The notes under the pieces were generated by a model. That model was given only the letters and a program-made list of their open reading frames with translations. It did not search any database and was not told where the DNA came from. Below are positions 42,117 to 54,700 of a stretch of DNA of 64,000 nucleotides, in pieces. Made by a program: the position numbers and the translations under genes. The DNA is taken from assembly GCA_946800325.1 (NCBI GenBank), contig OX326960.1:36113629-36177628 (forward strand), read 5' to 3'. Origin of the DNA: Luzula sylvatica (lineage: Eukaryota; Streptophyta; Magnoliopsida; Poales; Juncaceae). Every line of letters starts with the position of its first letter. Positions within the stretch are counted from its first letter, which is position 1.

Positions 42117-43230
42117 TTTCACAAACACTAAGGAAGTTTGTTTTTCGATTCAAAACAAGATTTTAACGCTTTGAGGAGTTCAAATAACGTGTCTTTAGAT
42201 CATTTGTATCGTATCTTTTAGTACATAACTTTTCACAAAATTTCACAAACACTAAGAAAGTTTGTTTTTCGATTTCAAAACAAGATTTTAACGCTTTGAG
42301 GAGTTCAAATAACGTGTTTTTAGATCATTTGTATCGTATCTTTTACTACATAACTTTTCGCCAAATTTCACAAACACTAAGAAAATTTGTTTTTCGATTC
42401 AAAACAAGATTTTAACTCTTTGAGGAGTTCAAATAACGTGTTTTTAGATCATTTGTATCGTATCTTTTACTACATAACTTTTCACAAAATTTCACAAACA
42501 CTAAGAAAGTTTGTTTTTCGATTTCAAAACAAGATTTTAACGCTTTGAGGAGTTCAAATAACGTGTTTTTAGATCATTTGTATCGTATCTTTTACTACAT
42601 AACTTTTCGCCAAATTTCACAAACACTAAGAAAATTTGTTTTTCGATTCAAAACAAGATTTTAACGCTTTGAGGAGTTCAAATAACGTGTTTTTAGATCA
42701 TTTGTATCGTATCTTTTACTACATAACTTTTCACCAAATTTCACCAACACTAAGAAAGTTTGTTTTTCGATTTCAAAACAAGATTTTAACGCTTTGAGGA
42801 GTTCAAATAACGTGTTTTTAGATCATTTGTATCGTATCTTTTACTACATAACTTTTCACCAAATTTCACAAACACTAAGAAAGTTTGTTTTTCGATTCAA
42901 AACAACATTTTAACGCTTTGAGGAGTTCAAATAACGTGTTTTTAGATCATTTGTATCGTATCTTTTACTACATAACTTTTCACCAAATTTTACCAACACT
43001 AAGAAAGTTTGTTTTTCGATTTCAAAACAAGATTTTAACGCTTCGAGGAGTTCAAATAACGTGTTTTTAGATCATTTGTATCGTATCTTTTACTACATAA
43101 CTTTTCACCAAATTTCACCAACACTAAGAAAGTTTGTTTTTCGATTCAAAACAAGATTTTAACGCTTTGAGGAGTTCAAATAACGTGTTTTTTGATCATT
43201 TGTATCGTATCTTTTACTACATAACTTTTC
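42117..43230 (+). repeat. 4348-bp higher-order unit, partial copy C
   Basis: About nine monomers follow the order of copy B, including aactctttg, caacatttt near 42902 and gcttcgagg near 43040. The match ends before 43235, where the ccatatttc of copies A and B is ccaaatttc, as in the 30.06 kb segment. The array then switches to the 30-32 kb order through a chimeric monomer at 43318. Confidence 0.85.
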
Positions 43231-43317
43231 ACCAAATTTCACCAACACTAAGAAAGTTTGTTTTTCGATTCAAAACAAGATTTTAACGCTTTGAGGAGTT
43301 CAAATAACTTGTTTTTA

Positions 43318-43441
43318 GATCATTTTTATCGTATCGTTTACTACATAACTTTTCACCAAATTTCACAAACACTTAGAAAGTTTGTTTTTCGATTCAAAAC
43401 AAGATTTTAACGCTTTGAGGTGTTCAAATAACGTGTTTTTA
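43318..43441 (+). repeat. Chimeric monomer at a higher-order junction
   Basis: This 124-bp copy starts gatcatttttatcg, the hallmark of the 123-bp anchor monomer, but continues atcgtttact and cacttagaaag, the hallmarks of the monomer two ranks further on at 30397. Relative to 29.9-30.6 kb exactly two monomers (124 and 123 bp, 247 in all) are missing. The offset to that region changes from 13169 to 12922 across this point. It is a visible crossover inside one monomer, between about sites 15 and 18. Confidence 0.85.
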
Positions 43442-44207
43442 GATCATTTGTATCGTATATTTTACTACATAACTTTTCACCAAATTTCACAAACACTAAG
43501 AAAGGTTGTTTTTCGATTTCAAAACAAGATTTTAACGTTTTGAGGAGTTCAAATAACGTGTTTTCAGATCATTTGTATCATATCTTTTAGTACATAACTT
43601 TTCACCAAATTTCACAAACACTAAGGAAGTTTGTTTTTCGATTCAAAACAAGATTTTAACGCTTTGAGGAGTTCAAATAACGTGTTTTTAGATCATTTGT
43701 ATCGTATCTTTTACTATATAACTTTTCACGAAATTTCACAAACACTAAGAAAGTTGATTTTTCGATTCAAAACAAGATTTTAACGCTTTGAGGAGTTCAA
43801 ATAACGTGTTTTGAGATCATTTGTATCGTATCTTTTACTACATAACTTTTCACCAAATTTCACAAACACTAAGAAAGTTTGTTTTTCGATTCAAAACAAG
43901 ATTTTAACGTTTTGAGGAGTTCAAATAACGTGTTTTTAGATCATTTGTATCGTATCCTTTACTACATAACTTTTCCCCAAATTTCACAAACAATAAGGAA
44001 GTTTGTTTTTCGATTCAAAACAAGATTTTAACGCTTTGAGGAGTTCAAATAACGTGTTTTTAGATCATTTGTATCGTATCTTTTACTACATAACTTTTCA
44101 CCAAATTTCACAAACACTAAGAAAGTTTGTTTTTCGATTCAAAACAAGATTTTAATGCTTTGAGGAGTTCAAATAACGTGTTTTTAGATCATTTGTATCG
44201 TATCTTT
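43442..44207 (+). repeat. Lead-in segment of the long higher-order unit
   Basis: These monomers match 30.53-31.28 kb at offset 12922 and 57.98-58.74 kb at offset 14538. Shared marks are gtatattttac near 43455 (with 30533 only), ttccccaaat near 43973 (with 31051), caataagg near 43989, and taatgctttg near 44153. Private changes include ctatataac near 43724 and gttgatttttcg near 43754. Confidence 0.8.
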
Positions 44208-47200
44208 TACTACATAAATTTTCACCAAATTTCACCAACACTAAGAAAGTTTGTTTATCGATTCAAAACAAGATTTTAACGCTTTGAGGAGTTCAAATAA
44301 CGTGTTTTTAGATCATTTGTATCGTATCTTTTACTACATAAATTTTCACCAAATTTCACAAACACTAAGGAAGTTTGTTTTTCGATTCAAAACAAGATTT
44401 TAACGCTTTGAGGAGTTCAAATAACGTGTCTTTAGATCATTTGTATCGTATCTTTTAGTACATAACTTTTCACCAAATTTCACAAACACTAAGAAAGTTT
44501 GTTTTTCGATTTCAAAACAAGATTTTAACGCTTTGAGGAGTTCAAATAACGTGTTTTTAGATCATTTGTATCGTATCTTTTACTACATAACTTTTCACCA
44601 AATTTCACAAACACTAAGAAAGTTTGTTTTTCGATTCAAAACAAGATTTTAACGCTTTGAGGAGTTCAAATAACGTGTTTTTAGATCATTTGTATCGTAT
44701 CTTTTACTACATAACTTTTCACCAAATTTCACAAACACTAAGGAAGTTTGTTTTTCGATTCAAAACAAGATTTTAACGCTTTGAGGAGTTCAAATAGCGT
44801 GTCTTTAGATCATTTGTATCGTATCTTTTAGTACATAACTTTTCACCAAATTTCACAAACACTAAGAAAGTTTGTTTTTCGATTTCAAAACAAGATTTTA
44901 ACGCTTTGAGGAGTTCAAATAACGTGTTTTTAGTTCATTTGTATCGTATCTTTTAGTACATAAGTTTTCACCAAATTTCACAAACACTAAGGAAGTTTGT
45001 TTTTCGATTCAAAAGAAGATTTTATCGCTTTGAGGAGTTCAAATAACGTGTTTTTAGATCATTTGTTTCGTATCTTTTACTACATAAATTTTCACCAAAT
45101 TTCACCAACACTAAGAAAGTTTGTTTATCGATTCAAAACAAGATTTTAACGCTTTGAGGAGTTCAAATAACGTGTTTTTAGATCATTTGTATCGTATCTT
45201 TTACTACATAAATTTTCACCAAATTTCACAAACACTAAGGAAGTTTGTTTTTCGATTCAAAACAAGATTTTAACGCTTTGAGGAGTTCAAATAACGTGTC
45301 TTTAGATCATTTGTATCGTATCTTTTAGTACATAACTTTTCACCAAATTTCACAAACACTAAGAAAGTTTGTTTTTCGATTTCAAAACAAGATTTTAACG
45401 CTTTGAGGAGTTCAAATAACGTGTTTTTAGATCATTTGTATCGTATCTTTTACTAAATAACTTTTCACCAAATTTCACAAACACTAAGAAAGTTTGTTTT
45501 TCGATTCAAAACAAGATTTTAACGCTTTGAGGAGTTCAAATAACGTGTTTTTAGATCATTTGTATCGTATCTTTTACTACATAACTTTTCACCAAATTTC
45601 ACAAACACTAAGGAAGTTTGTTTTTCGATTCAAAACAAGATTTTAACGCTTTGAGGAGTTCAAATAACGTGTCTTTAGATCATTTGTATCGTATCTTTTA
45701 GTACATAACTTTTCACCAAATTTCACAAACACTTAGAAAGTTTGTTTTTCGATTTCAAAACAAGATTTTAACGCTTTGAGAAGTTCAAATAACGTGTTTT
45801 TAGTTCATTTGTATCGTATCTTTTAGTACATAAGTTTTCACCAAATTTCACAAACACTAAGGAAGTTGGTTTTTCGATTCAAAACAAGATTTTAACGCTT
45901 TGAGGAGTTCAAATAACGTGTTTTGAGATCATTTGTATCGTATCTTTTACTACATAACTTTTCACCAAATTTCACAAACACTTAGAAAGTCTGTTTTTCG
46001 ATTCAAAACAAGATTTTAACGCTTTGAGGAGTTCAAATAACATGTTTTTAGATCATTTCTATCGTATCGTTTACTACATAACTTTTCACCAAATTTCACA
46101 AACACTTAGAAAGTTTGTTTTTCGATTCAAAACAAGATTTTAACGCTTTGAGGAGTTCAAATAACGTGTTTTTAGATCATTTGTATCGTATCTTTTACTA
46201 CATAACTTTTCACCAAATTTCACCAACACTAAGAAAGTTTGTTTTTCGATTCAAAACAAGATTTTAACGCTTTGAGGAGTTCAAATAACGTGTCTTTAGA
46301 TCATTTGTTTCGTATCTTTTAGTACATAACTTTTCACAAAATTTCACAAACACTAAGAAAGTTTGTTTTTCGATTTCAAAACAAGATTTTAACGCTTTGA
46401 GGAGTTCAAATAACGTGTTTTTAGATCATTTGTATCGTATCTTTTACTACATAACTTTTCACCAAATTTCACAAACACTAAGAAAGTTTGTTTTTCGATT
46501 CAAAACAAGATTTTAACGCTTTGAGGAGTTCAAATAACGTGTTTTCAGATCATTTGTATCGTATCTTTTACTACATAACTTTTCACCAAATTTCACAAAC
46601 ACTAAGGAAGTTTGTTTTTCGATTCAAAACAAGATTTTAACGCTTTGAAGAGTTCAAATAACTTGTTTTTAGATAATTTGTATCGTATCTTTTACTACAT
46701 AACTTTTCACCAAATTTCACAAACACTAAGAAAGTTTGTTTTTCGATTCAAAACAAGATTTTAACGCTTTGAGGAGTTCAAATAGCGTGTTTTTAGGTCA
46801 TTTGTATCGTATCTTTTACTACATAACTTTTCACCAAATTTCACCAACACTAAGAAAGTTTGTTTTTCGATTCAAAAGAAGATTTTAACGCTTTGAGGAG
46901 TTCAAATAACGTGTTTTTAGATCATTTGTATCGTATCTTTTAGTACATAACTTTTCACCAAATTTCACAAACACTAAGAAAGTTTGTTTTTCGATTTCAA
47001 AATAAGATTTTAACGCTTTGAGGAGTTCAAATAACGTGTTTTTAGTTCATTTGTATCGTATCTTTTAGTACATAAGTTTTCACCAAATTTCACAAACACT
47101 AAGGAAGTTTGTTTTTCGATTCAAAAGAAGATTTTATCGCTTTGAGGAGTTCAAATAACGTGTTTTTAGATCATTTGTTTCGTATATTTTAGTACATAAC

Positions 47201-50200
47201 TTTTCACCAAATTTCACAAACACTAAGAAAGTTTGTTTTTCAATTCAAAACAAGATTTTAACGCTTTGAGGAGTTCAAATAACGTGTTTTTAGATCATTT
47301 GTATTGTATCTTTTACTACATAACTTTTCACCAAATTTCACAAACACTAAGGAAGTTTGTTTTTCGATTCAAAACAAGATTTTAACGCTTTGAGGAGTTC
47401 AAATAACGTGTTTTTACATCATTTGTATCGTATCTTTTACTACATAACTTTTCACCAAATTTCACAAACACTAAGAAAGTTTGTTTTTCGATCCAAAACA
47501 AGATTTTAACGCTTTGAGGAGTTCAAATAACGTGTTTTCAGATCATTTGTATCGTATCTTTTACTACATAACTTTTCACCAAATTTCACAAACACTAAGG
47601 AAGTTTGTTTGTCGATTCAAAACAAGATTTTAACGCTTTGAGGAGTTCAAATAACGTGTTTTTAGATAATTTGTATCGTATCTTTTACTACATAACTTTT
47701 CACCAAATTTCACAAACACTAAGAAAGTTTGTTTTTCGATTCAAAACAAGATTTTAACGCTTTGAGGAGTTCAAATAACGTGTTTTTAGATCATTTGTAT
47801 CGTATGTTTTACTACGTAACTTTTCACCAAATTTCACAAACACTAAGAAAGTTTGTTTATCGATTCAAAACAAGATTTTAACGCTTTGAGGAGTTCAAAT
47901 AACGTGTTTTTAGATCATTTGTATCGTATCTTTTACTACATAAATTTTCACAAAATTTCACAAACACTAAGAAAGTTTGTTTTTCGATTCAAAACAAGAT
48001 TTTAACGCTTTGAGGAGTTCAAATAACGTGTCTTTAGATCATTTGTATCGTATCTTTTAGTACATAACTTTTCACCAAATTTCACAAACACTAAGAAAGT
48101 TTGTTTTTCGATTTCAAAACAAGATTTTAACTCTTTGAGGAGTTCAAATAACGTGTTTTTAGATCATTTGTATCGTATCTTTTAGTACATAACTTTTCAC
48201 CAAATTTCACAAACACTAAGAAAGTTTGTTTTTCGATTTCAAAACAAGATTTTAACGCTTTGAGGAGTTCAAATAACGTGTTTTTAGATCATTTGTATCG
48301 TATCTTTTAGTACATAACTTTTCACCAAATTTCACCAACACTAAGAAAGTTTGTTTTTCGATTCAAAACAAGATTTTAACGCTTTGAGGAGTTCAAATAA
48401 CGTGTTTTTAGATCATTTGTATCATATCTTTTAGTACATAACTTTTCACCAAATTTCACAAACACTAAGAAAGTTTGTTTTTCGATTTCAAAACAAGATT
48501 TTAACGCTTTGAGGAGTTCAAATAACGTGTTTTTAGATCATTTGTATCGTATCTTTTAGTACATAACTTTTCACCAAATTTCACAAACACTAAGGAAGTT
48601 TGTTTTTCGATTCAAAACAAGATTTTAACGCTTTGAGGAGTTCAAATAACGTGTTTTTAGATCATTTGTATCGTATCTTTTACTACATAACTTTTCGCCA
48701 AATTTCACAAACACTAAGAAAATTTGTTTTTCGATTCAAAACAAGATTTTAACTCTTTGAGGAGTTCAAATAACGTGTTTTTAGATCATTTGTATCGTAT
48801 CTTTTACTACATAACTTTTCACCAAATTTCACCAACACTAAGAAAGTTTGTTTTTCGATTTCAAAACAAGATTTTAACGCTTTGAGGAGTTCAAATAACG
48901 TGTTTTTAGATCATTTGTATCGTATCTTTTACTACATAACATTTCACCAAATTTCACAAACACTAAGAAAGTTTGTTTTTCGATTCAAAACAAGATTTTT
49001 ACGCTTTGAGGAGTTCAAATAACGTGTTTTTAGATCATTTGTATCGTATCTTTTACTACATAACTTTTCACCAAATTTCACAAACACTAAGGAAGTTTGT
49101 TTTTCGATTCAAAACAAGATTTTAACGCTTTGAGGAGTTCAAATAACGTGTCTTTAGATCATTTGTATCGTATCTTTTAGTACATAACTTTTCACAAAAT
49201 TTCACAAACACTAAGAAAGTTTGTTTTTCGATTTCAAAACAAGATTTTAACGCTTTGAGGAGTTCAAATAACGTGTTTTTAGATCATTTGTATCGTATCT
49301 TTTACTACATAACTTTTCGCCAAATTTCACAAACACTAAGAAAATTTGTTTTTCGATTCAAAACAAGATTTTAACGCTTTGAGGAGTTCAAATAACTGTT
49401 TTTAGATCATTTGTATCGTATCTTTTACTACATAACTTTTCACCAAATTTCACCAACACTAAGAAAGTTTGTTTTTCGATTTCAAAACAAGATTTTAACG
49501 CTTTGAGGAGTTCAAATAACGTGTTTTTAGATCATTTGTATCGTATCTTTTACTACATAACTTTTCACCAAATTTCACAAACACTAAGAAAGTTTGTTTT
49601 TCGATTCAAAACAAGATTTTAACGCTTTGAGGAGTTCAAATAACGTGTTTTTAGATCATTTGTATCGTATCTTTTACTACATAACTTTTCACCAAATTTC
49701 ACAAACACTAAGGAAGTTTGTTTTTCGATTCAAAACAAGATTTTAACGCTTTGAGGAGTTCAAATAACGTGTCTTTAGATCATTTGTATCGTATCTTTTA
49801 GTACATAACTTTTCACAAAATTTCACAAACACTAAGAAAGTTTGTTTTTCGATTTCAAAACAAGATTTCAACGCTTTGAGGAGTTCAAATAACGTGTCTT
49901 TAGATCATTTGTATCGTATCTTTTAGTACATAACTTTTCACCAAATTTCACAAACACTAAGAAAGTTTGTTTTTCGATTCAAAACAAGATTTTAACGCTT
50001 TGAGGAGTTCAAATAACGTGTTTTTAGATCATTTGTATCATATCTTTTAGTACATAACTTTTCACCAAATTTCACAAACACTAAGAAAGTTTGTTTTTCG
50101 ATTTCAAAACAAGATTTTAACGCTTTGAGGAGTTCAAATAACGTGTTTTTAGATCATTTGTATCGTATCTTTTAGTACATAACTTTTCACCAAATTTCAC

Positions 50201-51789
50201 AAACACTAAGGAAGTTTGTTTTTCGATTCAAAACAAGATTTTAACGCTTTGAGGAGTTCAAATAACGTGTTTTTAGATCATTTGTATCGTATCTTTTACT
50301 ACATAACTTTTCACCAAATTTCACAAACACTAAGGAAGTTTGTTTTTCGATTCAAAACAAGATTTTAACGCTTTGAGGAGTTCAAATAACGTGTCTTTAG
50401 ATCATTTGTATCGTATCTTTTAGTACATAACTTTTCACAAAATTTCACAAACACTAAGAAAGTTTGTTTTTCGATTTCAAAACAAGATTTTAACGCTTTG
50501 AGGAGTTCAAATAACGTGTTTTTAGATCATTTGTATCGTATCTTTTACTACATAACTTTTCGCCAAATTTCACAAACACTAAGAAAATTTGTTTTTCGAT
50601 TCAAAACAAGATTTTAACTCTTTGAGGAGTTCAAATAACGTGTTTTTAGATCATTTGTATCGTATCTTTTACTACATAACTTTTCACCAAATTTCACCAA
50701 CACTAAGAAAGTTTGTTTTTCGATTTCAAAACAAGATTTTAACGCTTTGAGGAGTTCAAATAACGTGTTTTTAGATCATTTGTATCGTATCTTTTACTAC
50801 ATAACTTTTCACCAAATTTCACAAACACTAAGAAAGTTTGTTTTTCGATTCAAAACAAGATTTTTACGCTTTGAGGAGTTCAAATAACGTGTTTTTAGAT
50901 CATTTGTATCGTATCTTTTACTACATAACTTTTCACCAAATTTCACAAACACTAAGGAAGTTTGTTTTTCGATTCAAACCAAGATTTTAACGCTTTGAGG
51001 AGTTCAAATAACGTGTCTTTAGATCATTTGTATCGTATCTTTTTGTACATAACTTTTCACAAAATTTCACAAACACTAAGAAAGTTTGTTTTTCGATTTC
51101 AAAACAAGATTTTAACGCTTTGAGGAGTTCAAATAACGTGTCTTTAGATCATTTGTATCGTATCTTTTAGTACATAACTTTTCACCAAATTTCACAAACA
51201 CTAAGAAAGTTTGTTTTTCGATTCAAAACAAGATTTTAACGCTTTGAGGAGTTCAAATAACGTGTTTTTAGATCATTTGTATCATATCTTTTAGTACATA
51301 ACTTTTCACCAAATTTCACAAACACTAAGAAAGTTTGTTTTTCGATTTCAAAACAAGATTTTAACGCTTTGAGGAGTTCAAATAACGTGTTTTTAGATCA
51401 TTTGTATCGTATCTTTTAGTACATAACTTTTCACCAAATTTCACAAACACTAAGGAAGTTTGTTTTTCGATTCAAAACAAGATTTTAACGCTTTGAGGAG
51501 TTCAAATAACGTGTTTTTAGATCATTTGTATCGTATCTTTTACTACATAACTTTTCACCAAATTTCACAAACACTAAGGAAGTTTGTTTTTCGATTCAAA
51601 ACAAGATTTTAACGCTTTGAGGAGTTCAAATAACGTGTCTTTAGATCATTTGTATCGTATCTTTTAGTACATAACTTTTCACAAAATTTCACAAACACTA
51701 AGAAAGTTTGTTTTTCGATTTCAAAACAAGATTTTAACGCTTTGAGGAGTTCAAATAACGTGTTTTTAGATCATTTGTATCGTATCTTT
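44208..51789 (+). repeat. Long higher-order unit, copy I (7582 bp, 61 monomers)
   Basis: Position p matches p+7582 from about 44.21 to 49.69 kb. Shared rare marks include aaaagaagattttatcgc at 45011 and 47123, tctgtttttcg near 45989, aataagattttaac near 47000, ttcaattc near 47250, gtattgtatc near 47302, tttacatcat near 47415, atccaaaac near 47491, gtttgtcgattc near 47608, ctacgtaac near 47813, cataacatttc near 48939 and the one-base-deleted monomer at 49282. The last 2 kb contain a further 1244-bp (10-monomer) tandem repeat, seen from gtatcatatc at 50035 and 51279. Confidence 0.88.
49282..49404 (+). repeat. One-base-deleted monomer, shared by copies I and II
   Basis: Here aacgtgttttta reads aactgttttta, a single lost G at site 116, giving 123 bp. 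The identical change sits at 56864-56986, exactly 7582 bases later, and I saw it nowhere else. It is a clean marker that the long units are copies of one another. Confidence 0.92.
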
Positions 51790-54700
51790 TACTACATAAA
51801 TTTTCACCAAATTTCACCAACACTAAGAAAGTTTGTTTATCGATTCAAAACAAGATTTTAACGCTTTGAGGAGTTCAAATAACGTGTTTTTAGATCATTT
51901 GTATCGTATCTTTTACTACATAAATTTTCACCAAATTTCACAAACACTAAGGAAGTTTGTTTTTCGATTCAAAACAAGATTTTAACGCTTTGAGGAGTTC
52001 AAATAACGTGTCTTTAGATCATTTGTATCGTATCTTTTAGTACATAACTTTTCACCAAATTTCACAAACACTAAGAAAGTTTGTTTTTCGATTTCAAAAC
52101 AAGATTTTAACGCTTTGAGGAGTTCAAATAACGTGTTTTTAGATCATTTGTATCGTATCTTTTACTACATAACTTTTCACCAAATTTCACAAACACTAAG
52201 AAAGTTTGTTTTTCGATTCAAAACAAGATTTTAACGCTTTGAGGAGTTCAAATAACGTGTTTTTAGATCATTTGTATCGTATCTTTTACTACATAACTTT
52301 TCACCAAATTTCACAAACACTAAGGAAGTTTGTTTTTCGATTCAAAACAAGATTTTAACGCTTTGAGGAGTTCAAATAACGTGTCTTTAGATCATTTGTA
52401 TCGTATCTTTTAGTACATAACTTTTCACCAAATTTCACAAACACTAAGAAAGTTTGTTTTTCGATTTCAAAACAAGATTTTAACGCTTTGAGGAGTTCAA
52501 ATAACGTGTTTTTAGTTCATTTGTATCGTATCTTTTAGTACATAAGTTTTCACCAAATTTCACAAACACTAAGGAAGTTTGTTTTTCGATTCAAAAGAAG
52601 ATTTTATCGCTTTGAGGAGTTCAAATAACGTGTTTTTAGATCATTTGTTTCGTATCTTTTACTACATAAATTTTCACCAAATTTCACCAACACTAAGAAA
52701 GTTTGTTTATCGATTCAAAACAAGATTTTAACGCTTTGAGGAGTTCAAATAACGTGTTTTTAGATCATTTGTATCGTATCTTTTACTACATAAATTTTCA
52801 CCAAATTTCACAAACACTAAGGAAGTTTGTTTTTCGATTCAAAACAAGATTTTAACGCTTTGAGGAGTTCAAATAACGTGTCTTTAGATCATTTGTATCG
52901 TATCTTTTAGTACATAACTTTTCACCAAATTTCACAAACACTAAGAAAGTTTGTTTTTCGATTTCAAAACAAGATTTTAACGCTTTGAGGAGTTCAAATA
53001 ACGTGTTTTTAGATCATTTGTATCGTATCTTTTACTAAATAACTTTTCACCAAATTTCACAAACACTAAGAAAGTTTGTTTTTCGATTCAAAACAAGATT
53101 TTAACGCTTTGAGGAGTTCAAATAACGTGTTTTTAGATCATTTGTATCGTATCTTTTACTACATAACTTTTCACCAAATTTCACAAACACTAAGGAAGTT
53201 TGTTTTTCGATTCAAAACAAGATTTTAACGCTTTGAGGAGTTCAAATAACGTGTCTTTAGATCATTTGTATCGTATCTTTTAGTACATAACTTTTCACCA
53301 AATTTCACAAACACTTAGAAAGTTTGTTTTTCGATTTCAAAACAAGATTTTAACGCTTTGAGAAGTTCAAATAACGTGTTTTTAGTTCATTTGTATCGTA
53401 TCTTTTAGTACATAAGTTTTCACCAAATTTCACAAACACTAAGGAAGTTGGTTTTTCGATTCAAAACAAGATTTTAACGCTTTGAGGAGTTCAAATAACG
53501 TGTTTTGAGATCATTTGTATCGTATCTTTTACTACATAACTTTTCACCAAATTTCACAAACACTTAGAAAGTCTGTTTTTCGATTCAAAACAAGATTTTA
53601 ACGCTTTGAGGAGTTCAAATAACATGTTTTTAGATCATTTCTATCGTATCGTTTACTACATAACTTTTCACCAAATTTCACAAACACTTAGAAAGTTTGT
53701 TTTTCGATTCAAAACAAGATTTTAACGCTTTGAGGAGTTCAAATAACGTGTTTTTAGATAATTTGTATCGTATCTTTTACTACATAACTTTTCACCAAAT
53801 TTCACCAACACTAAGAAAGTTTGTTTTTCGATTCAAAACAAGATTTTAACGCTTTGAGGAGTTCAAATAACGTGTCTTTAGATCATTTGTATCGTATCTT
53901 TTAGTACATAACTTTTCACAAAATTTCACAAACACTAAGAAAGTTTGTTTTTCGATTTCAAAACAAGATTTTAACGCTTTGAGGAGTTCAAATAACGTGT
54001 TTTTAGATCATTTGTATCGTATCTTTTACTACATAACTTTTCACCAAATTTCACAAACACTAAGAAAGTTTGTTTTTCGATTCAAAACAAGATTTTAACG
54101 CTTTGAGGAGTTCAAATAACGTGTTTTCAGATCATTTGTATCGTATCTTTTACTACATAACTTTTCACCAAATTTCACAAACACTAAGGAAGTTTGTTTT
54201 TCGATTCAAAACAAGATTTTAACGCTTTGAAGAGTTCAAATAACTTGTTTTTAGATAATTTGTATCGTATCTTTTACTACATAACTTTTCACCAAATTTC
54301 ACAAACACTAAGAAAGTTTGTTTTTCGATTCAAAACAAGATTTTAACGCTTTGAGGAGTTCAAATAGCGTGTTTTTAGGTCATTTGTATCGTATCTTTTA
54401 CTACATAACTTTTCACCAAATTTCACCAACACTAAGAAAGTTTGTTTTTCGATTCAAAAGAAGATTTTAACGCTTTGAGGAGTTCAAATAACGTGTTTTT
54501 AGATCATTTGTATCGTATCTTTTAGTACATAACTTTTCACCAAATTTCACAAACACTAAGAAAGTTTGTTTTTCGATTTCAAAATAAGATTTTAACGCTT
54601 TGAGGAGTTCAAATAACGTGTTTTTAGTTCATTTGTATCGTATCTTTTAGTACATAAGTTTTCACCAAATTTCACAAACACTAAGGAAGTTTGTTTTTCG

